From Chytriomyces cf. hyalinus JEL632 (Eukaryota; Chytridiomycota; Chytridiomycetes; Chytridiales; Chytriomycetaceae), in the NCBI GenBank assembly GCA_025435555.1, contig JAIWWG010000063.1:152018-216017 (forward strand): a DNA stretch of 64,000 nucleotides, given 5' to 3'. The translations under genes and the position numbers were made by a program. Below, one piece after another: positions 1 to 10,291 of the stretch. How positions within the stretch are numbered: position 1 is the first letter of the stretch; each line of letters begins with the position of its first letter. Below the pieces are notes generated by a model. That model ran no database searches, was not told the origin of the DNA, and saw only the letters and a program-made list of their open reading frames with translations.

Positions 1-672
1 AGTGGTGGTGGGTTGCGCACACCAGGAAGGACCGAGAATGAGAGGCCGTGCGCTTGTCCTGGACCGTGGTATGGGTCTTGGCCGAGGATGACTACTTTGA
101 CCTGTCGAGTTAAAAGTGTCAGCTTTCTTTTTTTCCTTTTGGATCGACACAAGACCACACACATGTTTACATGTTAGCCTGGCTTGTGAAACCTTGAAAC
201 AGCATACCAGGAGGATAGACTGTGTGCGAATTGCGCTCAATGGCGACAAAATCCTTGAGCTGGTGTGATGCATGCACACATTCAGAAGAGTGGAATGGGA
301 GCAATGACTTGAGGTCTCACCTTGCGAAAGTATGGCTTGCGCATCTCGGGTGAGAGCCGATTGAACCACGACGGGTGCATTGCAACGCGATCTTCCTCCA
401 TGTACGCAGGTGCTTCTGCGGGACGGCCCAGATTAGCCATCGGATCAGTGGTGGGTCCTGCAGGCTGTGAAACAGGCATTGATGAGTGATTTTCTTGGAT
501 TCAGGCGGCAACGAACCGGAGTGGCTTTCCGTGCCAGCTCATCGTATCCAGCCTCGGTTGCCGATCGCTTCTTACCATTCGAGGCTACAACCTCATTCTC
601 AGCACCAGGAGCAGCAGCAGCGGTGGTTGCGGCATCCTTGGGTTTGATCAGCCAGTCGTTCAGTGTCCGCAT
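1..672 (-). CDS. UNG: Uracil-DNA glycosylase, partial (C-terminus beyond window start)
   Basis: Removes uracil from DNA as the first step of base-excision repair. On the minus strand bases 101-1 encode the catalytic water-activating block [20 protein letters not shown], followed by the start of the next loop, and then run off the window. Bases 193-259 encode the TVYPP loop, and 479-321 encode [17 protein letters not shown], the segment that precedes the catalytic core. The N-terminus (672-445) begins [11 protein letters not shown], which could be a degenerate PCNA-binding motif, followed by a Lys/Arg stretch that could be a nuclear signal; both readings are inference. Introns follow 321 (AAG|GTGAG) and end at 260 (CAG|CTCAAG). 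The junction between the TVYPP exon and the GQDPY exon (about 102-193) does not close in phase with a canonical donor. The junction near 479-520 is also unplaced. The family identity is secure. Confidence 0.93.
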
Positions 673-1604
673 TTCAATTTTTCAACAGAAAGTCTCTCAA
701 AACAGCCTCCTTGTCGATTCCAATGACAGATTCCCCATTCGAAAGCTACGTCCAAGTGGTGCCGCAGGATCACAACCGATATCCCCAGCAGTCATCCAAT
801 CTCGTCAGACATTGGCTTTGAAAGGCAACTGCAAACCATCAGTGACCTGATGCCGCTGGATCCCAACCGCTGACCCCAGTAGCCATCCATTCTTGTCCGT
901 GTTCAGCACACTGGCTTTGAAAGGCAACTGCACTGCATGCCAAAGCTGAATCGAAAAAAAAAAAAAAGCGACCTCCAATCTCGTGTGGATACTGGAGTCG
1001 CGAAAAGGATTTTGCAGAAACATATCCATCCGCAGCATGCTGACAATAACTCGACGAATCCTTTGGCGTGCGAAACTTGTGGACACTCGAAAGAAGCAGG
1101 AAAACACTATCGCAACTGCAATTACCTTCTCTCATGTTGATGCAGGTGGCGGAAATGTGGAGAATGCTTCGATTGGGAACGGATGTGATAACGAGATGCA
1201 TGGCCCACAGTTCAACACGAACGCGAGGATTCCATGTTGTGCAACGATTCTGAAACCCTTTGGGTGGATCCATCTTTGACGAATACCGGACAGAAATCAA
1301 ACAAAGTGACCGTGCAAAGATGACATTGCACGCGAGGAAAATCACGCCGCCGAGTGTCTTGAATCTCCAGTTGAGAGGAGTGATTATTCCAGGATTTGTC
1401 GGATTCATTTGCAAGATCTTTGGGACAATTTGCCCGATTTTGAGTCATTGTATAAAGGTATTTGATACCCAATAAATTCTCGTTCTCAACCTCATAACGC
1501 CTTTTCTCCGCACTTTCAGGTTCTGATTGCGATGAAGTAAACTTAGGTTTATTGATGTCTCACGCGACAAAAGATAATCACACGCATCAAAACATGAAAA
1601 AGTA
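673..1604. other. Intergenic stretch, no confident gene
   Basis: This 0.9 kb stretch lies between the UNG start and the end of the secreted cysteine-rich gene. Open frames exist on both strands (839-1414 minus; 937-1140 and 1260-1475 plus) but none matches a family I recognise. The plus frame at 937-1140 starts PKLNRKKKK and ends with CETCGH...YRNC, faintly reminiscent of mitochondrial ribosomal protein bL32. It lacks the complete second CxxC pair, so I do not call it. The segment also holds a degenerate tandem duplication, listed separately. Confidence 0.5.
764..932. repeat. Degenerate tandem duplication, about 99 bp period
   Basis: The 21-base string tggctttgaaaggcaactgca occurs at 813-833 and again at 912-932. 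The preceding 50 bases are also recognisably similar (ggatcacaaccg versus ggatcccaaccg, cccagcagtcatccaa versus cccagtagccatccat). This makes two diverged copies of a roughly 75-99 bp unit. Confidence 0.8.
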
Positions 1605-2159
1605 TCAAGGCTTGGTCAACTGACATCCAACAAACCCATTTGGTCCATTGGCATTGCAAAACTGTCCTTTCGGACACTGACCAACCCATCTCCACTGCAG
1701 CACATTCCCAGCAACGTATCCACACGGCTGCACAGCATTTCCCTTACATCTCCACGCCCCAAACTTGCAAACACTGCGCGTGTACTTGGCCGCGCAGTCT
1801 CCGTATTGACAGTGCTTGTCTTCAAACTTGTAGTCGGCACTGCATTCATCGTACTCTTCCTCGTAATACTCTTCCTCCTCTTTGACGAGCTTCTCATACG
1901 CTGGCGCAGTGCATCCCACGAATCCTCCAGGAACGACAGTACAAGTCAAGTCGCTGCCACAGTCCCAGAGAAGACGCCAGACGAGCTTGTTGCCGGTTGT
2001 GTAGCCACATTGGAACAGACTGGTTCCTTCACAGCGGTACGCGCCAAAAGTAGTGCAAGGCTGATTCTCGGTAGACTTTGTGGAGGCATACGTGGGAGTG
2101 GCAGAGACTTGCATCATAAGGGCGACGATGGTCAGGACGAGAAGGCAGAGGGATTTCAT
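1605..2159 (-). CDS. Secreted two-module cysteine-rich protein, carbohydrate-binding-like
   Basis: Single-exon gene of 184 aa. The start MKSLCLLVLTIVALMMQVSA is a clear signal peptide; the frame is open further upstream, but the signal peptide and a TATA box fix this start. The mature protein has two tandem modules, each with the pattern FGA(Y/W)RC.G...QCGY..GN.L.W.......C......C......GFVGC. A Glu/Tyr-rich acidic linker with further cysteines separates them. Spacing of Cys and aromatic residues resembles small fungal chitin/carbohydrate-binding modules such as CBM19. I infer an extracellular or cell-wall polysaccharide-binding role. It could instead be a structural wall protein or a secreted effector. 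No catalytic domain is visible. Confidence 0.75.
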   Translation of the reverse strand: MKSLCLLVLTIVALMMQVSATPTYASTKSTENQPCTTFGAYRCEGTSLFQCGYTTGNKLVWRLLWDCGSDLTCTVVPGGFVGCTAPAYEKLVKEEEEYYEEEYDECSADYKFEDKHCQYGDCAAKYTRSVCKFGAWRCKGNAVQPCGYVAGNVLQWRWVGQCPKGQFCNANGPNGFVGCQLTKP

Positions 2160-2231
2160 ATTTGCTGAAGAATGTGTTTTGAAAGAATGAAGTGAGTGTT
2201 GGATGGTAGTTTGGAGACCAAAACGCGGCAG

Positions 2232-2238
2232 TTTTATA
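2232..2238 (-). promoter_or_regulatory. TATA box of the secreted cysteine-rich gene
   Basis: The minus strand reads AGTATAAAAC here, 73 nt upstream of the ATG at 2159. The spacing suits a TATA-driven promoter. It supports the downstream start with the signal peptide, because the earlier in-frame codons would lie at or upstream of this element. Confidence 0.6.
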
Positions 2239-2556
2239 CTTCTTTTGAAAATGCGGCGGATCGCGAGAAACGGGCTGCAAGGCCAGTCAATGCAAGGGTA
2301 TCCTTGCGCGATTCTGGCTTGCATATGTTCGTGTACGTTCTTAATTGTTTCTAGGAATAGCTCCGCACATCGCATCCATGGTTCGGTTCCAATTTGAATC
2401 AGGTCAAAAAACCGAACCTTTCCCGCGCGTCAAACTCTGCATCTTATCTGGTGGGCAGTTGCAATAGCCTTAAATGATACGCAAAAGAACACCGACTGGA
2501 TGATGGTGAAGGACCGTTTGGAATTTACGAGATATTTTATCCGAAATTTTAAAAGT

Positions 2557-2885
2557 ATGGGAGGGCTGTTGAGCACGCCAGAAGGACTTCCGACACCGGC
2601 AGCATTCTGCGAACCCGAACAGAAACTGGTCAACAAATGCATGTCAGATCTCAACTATGACCGGTGAGTTCTTTCTTTTCCGGCGAGTTTGTGTTCGTTC
2701 AAACTTGACCTCTGCGAAACAGGGAAAAGTACAAGATTGCTTGCAGGGATCTCTTTGTGAGCTACAGGGACTGCCGACAGAGGTGGAAGGATTTGAAGGT
2801 GGAAATGCAAAAGGCCGAGCTCGGAATGCTGAGCATCGAATCTGACGGGCCTGATTCGAATGATTCTGGCCAGAAACCGAAATAA
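2557..2885 (+). CDS. COX23: Twin CX9C mitochondrial protein, Cox23/CHCHD7-like
   Basis: Two exons, 2557-2663 and 2723-2885, phase-consistent, 89 aa. The protein has two CX9C motifs: CEPEQKLVNKC, and C-RDLFVSYRD-C after the sequence NYDREKYKIA. This is the coiled-coil helix-coiled-coil helix fold imported and oxidised by Mia40 in the mitochondrial intermembrane space. The second helix ends RQRWKDLK, as in Cox23/CHCHD7, which acts in copper delivery for cytochrome c oxidase assembly. Assignment to Cox23 rather than another small CHCH protein rests on the NYD linker and the W after the last Cys. It converges on SART1 with 77 bp between the stop codons. Confidence 0.85.
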
Positions 2886-2962
2886 AAAGTACGTGAACTT
2901 AGAAGCACAAATCGCATTTAAACAGCATTCTGTTGGATATATCCTTCCAAAAATACACACAA

Positions 2963-5861
2963 CTATTTGGCCTTCTTTGAGGCGGAATCTTCAAACAGGC
3001 CGCCAGCATCTGCCGCCTTTCTCTTGGCTCCTGACGATGAAATTCCAAATGCAATCTTTTCTCGCCCCGAATTCCCCGGAACGGCAGCACCCACATCAAT
3101 CACGGTTGACGCTGTCCCAGAAGACTGCTTTACTCTCGCCGACGCAATTGCAGCTCCTCGTGCTGCCGCTTTACTCAGTTTTGCGGCCGCCTCCTTGGCC
3201 AGCCGTGCGTTCCTTTTCGCAATCAGGGCGGCTTCTTCTGCAGCAACAACTTCTTGGGGTAACGAACCACGGTTTCCAATGCTGAGAACAACATGTGCTG
3301 TTTTGGTGCTCTTGGTCTTTTCAAGTAAAGCAGTTGCAGTCTGAAGTGGAGTATCTGTGGATATCGTCTTAGCGAGTTTCGCCTCTTCATCCAGTTTCAA
3401 AAGTCGCTTTTCCGTCTTCATTTTTCCGGAGCCCTTTCCATGGAACTTGTGCGACAGGAAACGGAATGCCTGCGAAATCGAAGAAACAAATTTAAAAAGA
3501 CAATTTAGAAACGGCAGAAGGTAAAGAAACCGCACCTCTTTCTGCGTCAAATTATTCCCGTACTCGTCATTATACTTCAAATTCACATCCGGGTTATAGT
3601 TTTTGAACCGGTCTTCAATCTCGCGCATTCTCACGCGATCTGCAGCACGAGTTTCCTCCTCCAGACGCCATTCATCCTCAGCATTAGCGTTGCCACCACC
3701 ACCTCCGCCTCGTTTTCCCTGAGGACCTTTCGCCTTGTTGATTTCACGCTGTTTCGCTTTTCTGCGCTCCTCAATAATCTCGCGTTTCCTTTCAGCTATC
3801 CGTTGCTCGGCTTTCCATTTTGCCTGTTCTTTTTGCTTTCGTTCGCGTTCGATTTGTTCAGAGGATACTTTTTCGAGATGACCCTGCTTTGCAAGTAAGG
3901 CGACCGTTGCTGCGAGACCAGATGCAACGAGCGGTTCCTCTTCGATTCCGCCGCCCTAATTCATTCAAAGAATTAAACGTCAGCACGGCGTAGACGCTTG
4001 GAGACAAGTAAATCAAACATTGCAAACCTGGATATCATCGCCAGCTTCGCTTCGTGCCTCATCCGCATCAACCATCTCTTCATCTCGCGGCGCATCTTCA
4101 TCTGACTCACCATCATCCTTCATTTCAGCGTCCGCAGCAGCCTGCGCACGTCGTTCGATTTCTGCGGCGTTGGGTTGTTGGGTGTTTTCCTCATCGTCTT
4201 CGTCGCTGTCATTCGTTCGTTCGCGGGGTCGACCAACGGCACGCGAGGCCGAGGCAGCCGCACGAGATAATGGCGCGGTTGTAGAGATGCTGTTTACAAA
4301 TTCGGAAGTGGCGGTCAAGACGAGAGTTTCGTCTTCTTCGTCTTCGTCATCACTGTCGATTCCGGCTGCGGATTTTGCGGCAGCTGCTTGTTGCTGTTGC
4401 TCATCCTCAATCTTTTGCGCAGCTGGAATAAAGACGCGTGTATGGAACGATCGTTTACCAAAATGAGGCAATGCGCAAAGTTTGAAAAGGATATTACCTT
4501 GCAGAATTTCCTGAGCATTTGGACGTTTCATTTTTTTATGAGTCAGATTTCTAGCACGAGATAGCGCACTTTGCAAGTCATCATCATCCACGAAATTCAT
4601 GTTTTGGGTATCCGCATTTGCGTTACTTTGAGAATACGTCTTTTCGGTGGATTTGTTGGCCTCACCATTTCCAGCATTGTTTTCATCCACATCCATTCCT
4701 TCTTCCCCGTTCTCTTTCGAATTGGCGCTCGGCCAGTCCGGTTCCGCGTCACGAGATCGACTCTTTCCTTTGCTGCTCTTTTTCTTTTTCTTTGGTTTCA
4801 TGAAGCTCACAGCCTCCTCTTTGGTATAATAATCTTTGATTTCCTGCATTTTTTCATAGTCCAAGGTGACTGATTTGCCCGCGCCGCCCAACATTTGAGA
4901 TTCGTCTTCTTCATTCGAGATTTTGACATTTCCTCCGTCTCCGAGAATGAAGCCAGTCTTTGTATCGTCTTCGTCATAATGGGATAGCAGAGACCGTTTA
5001 GATCCCGGATTTTTGAATTCATCGTCGTCGTATGCATTGTATGTCGGTTTCTTTTTCTTGTTTTTGAGGTTCTGCTCGAGCCGCTCTTTTGCAGTGAGTG
5101 CGCTGGAGATAAGCTCGTCTTCATCGTCTTCATCTGTTAAATCGAACACCTTTTGAGTGAAGCAACACGCCAAAAATCAATAAGCAGTGAAACCCACCAT
5201 CGCCAATGCGTTTATCCGCCAGAACAAGAATCTCGTCCGTGATATCATCGACACCATGCGCCACCTTGAGCCCTGCCAAATCTTTGCCCGAGTACTCGGC
5301 CACATTGTCGAGATCCTCCAACTCTTTCATTTTCTTGAGCGCCATTTTGCGTTTGTTGTCGATGGTGGCTGTTTTATGACGCATGGCCCATGCCAGAGAA
5401 TCATCGCCTTCATCGCTTTCGTCGCCGAGTCCCTTTCCGTCCAGCTTTGAAAAGAATTTTTGCTTGTTTTCGTCGCGAGCGAGTTTGTCGATGATGCTTT
5501 TCCTGTCATTTCCAAACAGTCGATGATCGAGAGTGTTGATTGGTGTGCGAGAAGGGATTAAACAGCAACAGCGATGCGAAGAAAACAAAGCTGGTCAAAC
5601 CTCTCAGCCCGCTTTTGCATGCGCTTCTTTTCGTTAATAAAGTTTGTCGCAGCCTGGTCTTCTTTTGCGCCGCCTCCAGAGGATGACGAGTCGAGCGGCT
5701 TCAGTCCTAATGAGATGCGCAATTTGTTTGTTTCCTCGACAGAGAGGCTGATTTCCTGGTCACGTCAGATGCGTGTTTGATGGATGTTCAGATGGCTTCA
5801 TCGCAATGGGACACGTGCTGCGTACCTCCGTGACTGGTGCGCCGTCGTCTTGTTCGCCCAT
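2963..5861 (-). CDS. SART1: U4/U6.U5 tri-snRNP protein SART1/Snu66
   Basis: Required for tri-snRNP assembly and spliceosome activation. The N-terminus (start MGEQDD at 5861) leads into LSVEETNKLRISLGLKPLD (5755 downward), the family signature. Then come basic coiled-coil segments with DHRLFGND and KKMKELEDLDNVAEYSG, and a long acidic middle. The C-terminus carries FLSHKFHGKGSGKMKTEKR...KLDEEAKL and STDTPLQTATALLEK, near-diagnostic of SART1. Clear exon edges include 5861-5826, a start at 5755, 5502 to about 5199, 5149-4498, the end 3536, and a last exon 3469-2963. The 5199/5149 junction does not close in phase with the obvious GT/AG pair, so either an exon edge is misread or the sequence has an indel. 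Divergent from the SH3BGRL-like gene (42 bp between starts). Confidence 0.95.
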
Positions 5862-5903
5862 TGCTGAGTTGTGTGTGAATATGGGTTTTAAATAAAATAA
5901 AAA

Positions 5904-6314
5904 ATGGCCCAAGTCGCTGTCTTCTTTTCGGAGGTGGCCGCAAACATCAAAGTCAAAAAGGACACGACCAGAATGTTTGATCTGCTCACAATTCACAAGG
6001 TCGAATTCACCAAAACTGACGTTTCGATTGACGAGTTCGTTGCGTTCTTGTTTCTTTCGTTCGCCTATACCAACTGAACCTCCACACTTGCTTCTTTACA
6101 GAGAGGCTAAGGCGTATATGAAGGAACACAGTCAAGCGAAACCGGGAGTTTTGCCGTTGCTCTTTGTGCGTGGATCGTTTAAAGGTGGGTAACCACGGCA
6201 ACAAATGGGGGTGGATGCGCGACTGACATCTTTGTTTCATCAGGGACACTTATCGAAATGGAAGAAGCGAATGAAGACGGCGCATTGCTGCAATGGCTTG
6301 GCCTGGATAACTGA
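5904..6314 (+). CDS. SH3BGRL-like thioredoxin-fold protein
   Basis: Three exons, 5904-6034, 6102-6184 and 6244-6314, all phases closing, 94 aa. The start VAVFFSEVAANIKVKKD, the strand-helix order KVEFTKTDVS, the conserved-looking LPLLFVRG in place of a glutaredoxin active-site strand, and the ending LLQWLGLDN match the small SH3BGR/SH3BGRL family. That family has a glutaredoxin fold but lacks the CxxC active site, and no Cys is visible here either. Function in fungi is unknown; a scaffolding or regulatory role is likely. Its start codon is 42 bp from that of SART1 on the other strand, so they probably share a promoter. Confidence 0.78.
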
Positions 6315-6467
6315 TCTGATCTGCAACCACTGCAGCACCAGAAACACCATAACAACTCGCACAATTTGAAACTTGAATATTCAGTAAATAATAAACAACT
6401 GAGATTCATGATCGGTATGCACTTCAACTTGAACCATTTCATTGGTGATGCATCTGAAAGTTAACAT

Positions 6468-8429
6468 TTAACGCCGCTCCAATCTGCGATCTTTCCGTCC
6501 GTACGCGCGTCCTTCCTGAATGCCCTTCTCGATATCGACAAATGAAAACAGGATAAACGCCAAAGAAAACGTGACCATCAAAAAGTAGAATGCATTCAAT
6601 TTGTTGGACGTGTGATCGTCAATGGCGGCGACAATTAAAGGGCCAATGAAACTGGCTCCGCGATCCGTGATTTCGTATAGACTGAAGAATTCGCTTTCGC
6701 AACCTGGAGACGTATTTATCGAGAAGTGAGTTTGCATCAACGCGACGGAAACATGCATCTTCAAGAACATAAATAGGTCAACCCACCTGGCGGAAGAAGC
6801 TGCGAAAACAATGTCCGACAAGTCGACTGCGTCGCGCCAATTAACAAGCCATGCACGCCGCTCAACACAAACACTTCAATTTTGGCCTTGAATCCAATGG
6901 GAGACCCGGGAATCAATCCAAGCAATCCCCACAACGGAATCACAATATACATCAAGCTTTGGATCTGAAGAATTCTCTTTGACGACAACTTCGAATACGT
7001 TTGCAGCGTTTTGAAAAAGAAGATGCCAACAAATGCGCAGATAAACACTTCAAATGCCAGAATCAATGTGTCGATGGTCGTAAATCCGAGAACTGATTGT
7101 GCGAGGAGAATTGCAACCGTTGCCAGGGTTCCGAACGCGTCAGAATACATGGCCCAACCAAGTAGAAACAAAAACAGGTTGCGAAGTTCTCGGAATTTTG
7201 AGATGGCCCTGCCCACTGGTTCCCCCAAGAATAAATATGAGTATCAGTGTTTTGGAATGAATTACTGGCTCACCTTTTTTCAATGAAAAGGTAAAGAGAT
7301 TCGCTCCTTCGGGTAAAGGTGGGCCAGGCCTTTCCCTGAGCCAACGGTGTGCCACGAATATGCCTTGAAGCCAGAATATTCCACATACTGCAATGCCAAC
7401 CTGCAAGGCATACGTGGATGGCAAGCTTGCTGGAGGCGTAAAGAACATGGCCAGGACTGAAATGACGAGCAACAGAAACACATCTGCAACACTGCCCCAC
7501 GCGAAACCTCTTCCAGAAATATGATTGGTTACTACTTCAAGTTCATCTGTAAGTTGATCTGGTGTGAGGGACTTGTCGTGTGCGTGAATCAGAAATGCCG
7601 GCGACATTCGAGAGAGGAGAGGCAAGTACGCGTAAACAAAGACCCACGACATTCCAACACTGACGCTGACGATGATTAAAAGGATAAGACCCAGCCAGTA
7701 CTGGTCTGATGAAGAAAGATCAATTCACATCAGAAGCCTCCGTTTTTTAAAAAGTACTTTCGCACCATTTCGAGTGATGGCAGGGAAGAGGATGCAAGCA
7801 ACCGCACCAACAATTGAGAAATTGAGCATCAGTTTTTTTCGTGTTGCACCGTGATCCGCCAAAGATCCAAGCGCAACAAACAGAAACATTTGTAAAATGG
7901 CTGCGATAGTGACTGAGTAAAAGTACACGCTCGTCGTGTCGATATAGACGCTGCCCATTTGAACAACGCACGAAAAGTTGGCGGCAGTTGTGTTGCATGG
8001 TTTCGAGTGATCCGCTAGGTGTACAAGTTCGATAAGTGTGCTTCCTGTCAAATTGTCCCCAGAAAACAAACTTGATTCAAAGCCACTGCCAGCAGATAAA
8101 GCTTGAATGATCAGCGGGATAAAGAATCCAAACGCTACACCTCTGGAATCTTGCTGTCAGTATCTGCCGACTGCAGTTCGAGCAAGGAATCTTACGTGAT
8201 TGGGCTGCATGTAGCGCCAAAGAACAGCCACGACTGAGAAGCGAACTGATCAGCTTTCTAAAGACAGTTACTGATTGGTAGGTCATACCTTCATCTCCGC
8301 TGGGGCGACTGGCGAGCCGTCAATGTCCTCCAGACCCATCAGCTGGTTCACGGCATCGTGCTTGAAGCGGTCGCAGTCGTCGATGCCAAGGAGAGTGTCG
8401 CCGCTGGGTCTTGCGCCGTTGTCGCTCAT
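6468..8429 (-). CDS. ATG22: Atg22-like vacuolar major-facilitator transporter (copy 1)
   Basis: Multi-exon MFS protein in the Atg22 family, which exports amino acids from the vacuole after autophagic breakdown. The N-terminal cytosolic segment contains IDGSPVAPAEMK, followed by SWLFFGATCSPIT (first helix). Next come many hydrophobic helices (IAAILQMFLFVALGSLAD, GMSWVFVYAYLPLLSR) and the family block RFLRERPGPPLP-type loop, here HRWLRERPGPPLP. The C-terminal half has GWAMYSDAFGTLATVAILLA, LIGATQSTCRTLFSQLLPPG, and FFSLYEITDRGASFIGPL, which is highly typical. The start MSDNGARPSGD at 8429 is the first Met after an AT-rich leader. A second, degraded copy of the same family lies at 38460-40134. 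About 12 membrane helices are expected. Confidence 0.88.
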
Positions 8430-8902
8430 TGAAAACAAAAGATGCGAAAAATCATTTTGGAAGCTGCGAAACGGTTTTTGAACGAACAAATAACAATTTT
8501 GAGTAAAAAGTTTATTATTTATGCTCTCATTTATTTATGTAAGCGTGAATAAAAAAGATTGCGATTTGCTTTCTTGGTAAACGCGATCAAACAAGAGGTG
8601 GCCCTCGAACATCAAATAAGAAACGCGGTCGATTCTCTGTCACGCTGTTTCGAATTTGGCTGACAGTCGACAATCCGCACCTTCCTCTCACCATCAAACA
8701 ACAATGTTACCGTTACCCAAACTTCAGTACGTGCCGCTGAGCCATAGCAGCGTTTCCAACAATCGTCACTCCAAATCCGCCACCCGACGCAAATTGCGTG
8801 CAGCAGGCAACTCGATAACCACAAACCCCTTCAGAAAGCGTTTCATGCGTTTCGAAAAACAATAAATGCGTACAGTCGGCAATTATAAAAATTAATCACC
8901 CT

Positions 8903-8976
8903 TCAGACCCAGAAGCAGTACCAAAACAACCGACTCATACGTTTGGGCATGCGTAGCTTAAAAACCGAAAAAAGAT
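8903..8976 (+). repeat. Dispersed repeat type C, copy 1
   Basis: This segment, containing agcagtaccaaaacaaccga and gggcatgcgtagctt, recurs in diverged form at 9685-9760, with a weaker third trace around 9765-9850. Confidence 0.65.
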
Positions 8977-9074
8977 CGTACAACGTTTGTTAAAGTGGAA
9001 ATCAATCTCGATGAAGCTTGCTTCGTGAATAACAGACTTTGGAAAAGTCGGTTCCATTCGCGAATAACTGACTT

Positions 9075-9660
9075 TTGAAACGTCGAGCAACACGCCTCAC
9101 GCAGGTTTCCAATGCAATTCGAGACCCCTTTCGCTGTCAAACCCAAAGAATAAATGACGCAATCCTTGTTTGTATACTGGGAGACGGCGTTCGTTCATCT
9201 GGTGTTTGATTTGCGTGTTCGACAGCTTCGCGCTTCTGGGTCACGCCATCGCGTGAGGTTATTCAAAGAGATGAAGCTTGTGTGCATCATTTAAGTAAAC
9301 GCGATCAATTTCTTTTTGCGCTGTTAAAGATTTGAGAATCACAGTGTTAACGATTTACACCTCTCCTTCAACGCGTAAAGCAACGGGTACCTAAGCAAAG
9401 AAACGGGTACCTAAGCTCCAAGACGATCCACTAGTAGATCAAGGCTCACACGACGTTCTGCATCGCGGTGGCCTTTTCGAGCTGCCACATTGATGTCAGT
9501 CATCTGCAGATTCTCAAAGAGAGGGCATGAGAGACAAGAAGGCACAAGGGGAAGATTTATTTTTCCAACCAACCCCGGCAAATACTCCAGCAAGCGATTC
9601 CACAACCACAGATGCTTTTCCGAAAACAAAGAATAAAAAACGCATTCATTCATCTACTCA
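9075..9660 (+). repeat. Long dispersed repeat type A/B, copy 1
   Basis: About 590 bp with a diverged partner at 12005-12735. Shared landmarks in the same order: ggtttccaatgcaattcgaga, a tactgggagacggcgttcgttcatc block, an aaacgcgatcaattt block, tgcgctgt..aa, gtgttaacgatttacacctctcctt, ggtacctaagctccaagacga, ctgcatcgcggtggc, and gaagatttatttttccaacc. No coding capacity was recognised. Confidence 0.75.
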
Positions 9661-9684
9661 GTAGTTGTAAAATCGCAGTCCCGT

Positions 9685-9760
9685 CAGATCAAGACGCAGT
9701 ACCATACCAAACGATTCGCAGGTTTGTGCACGCGTAGCTTGAACTGAGAAAGAAGACAAT
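9685..9760 (+). repeat. Dispersed repeat type C, copy 2
   Basis: Partner of 8903-8976. It shares the order cagtaccat...cgattcgcaggtttg.gca.gcgtagcttgaa..gaaaa, with several substitutions, so the duplication is not recent. Confidence 0.65.
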
Positions 9761-9992
9761 AATGCCAACCAAACGAGTTGGCACGTTTGAGCATGCATAA
9801 GAAAAAGAAAACAGCACCATATCACATGATTCTCAAGGATTCGTGCATAGTTTCAAGTGAAAAAGATACCTGAGGCCCCTCAACGCAAGGCACAGCCACA
9901 ATGCGCTGGAGGACCCCCTATTACCATTCCAAACAACACTCACTCAAGAAAGTGTGGAATGAAATGGAAGGGGAAAAAGGAAACAATCGACC

Positions 9993-10291
9993 AAGTGGCA
10001 TCAAAAGGGTGCATATCCACAGAAAAAGGAAACTGATGGACAAAAGTGGCACAACAATGGCGGGTCACAGAAAGGGAACAGATCCACAAAGTGGCATCAA
10101 AAGGGTGAATATCCAGATGGAAAGGAAACAGATGCAAAAAGGTGGAAACGGAAAAGGAACCAAATGGCTGGCTGCGCTACAGGAAAGGAACCATATGGCT
10201 GGCTGGGCCACGGGAAAGGAACCAAATCCACAAAGTGGCATCAAGAGGGTGCATATCCACAGGAAAAGAACTGATGGACAAAAGTGGCATG
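9993..10291 (+). repeat. Interspersed minisatellite, three units
   Basis: A unit of about 58 bp beginning aagtggcatcaaaagggtg and ending near gatggacaaaagtggc occurs at about 9993-10051, 10088-10145 and 10232-10291. It is separated by diverged spacer that also repeats internally (aaatggctggctg / catatggctggctg with ggaaaggaacca). A 195-codon plus-strand frame (9901-10488) spans it and encodes repeated SGIKRVHIHRKR. I regard that frame as a by-product of the repeat. Confidence 0.8.

Noticed and set aside
937-1140. Plus-strand frame starting PKLNRKKKK with CETCGH, considered as mitochondrial ribosomal protein bL32
   Set aside because: The second zinc-ligand pair is incomplete, the length is short, and no exon completes the domain.
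839-1414. 191-codon minus-strand open frame
   Set aside because: No recognisable domain, crosses the tandem duplication and a poly-A run, and has no convincing start context.
4020-4466. Ser-rich plus-strand frame
   Set aside because: Antisense shadow of the acidic region of SART1 (GAC/GAA codons read as Ser/Phe on the other strand).
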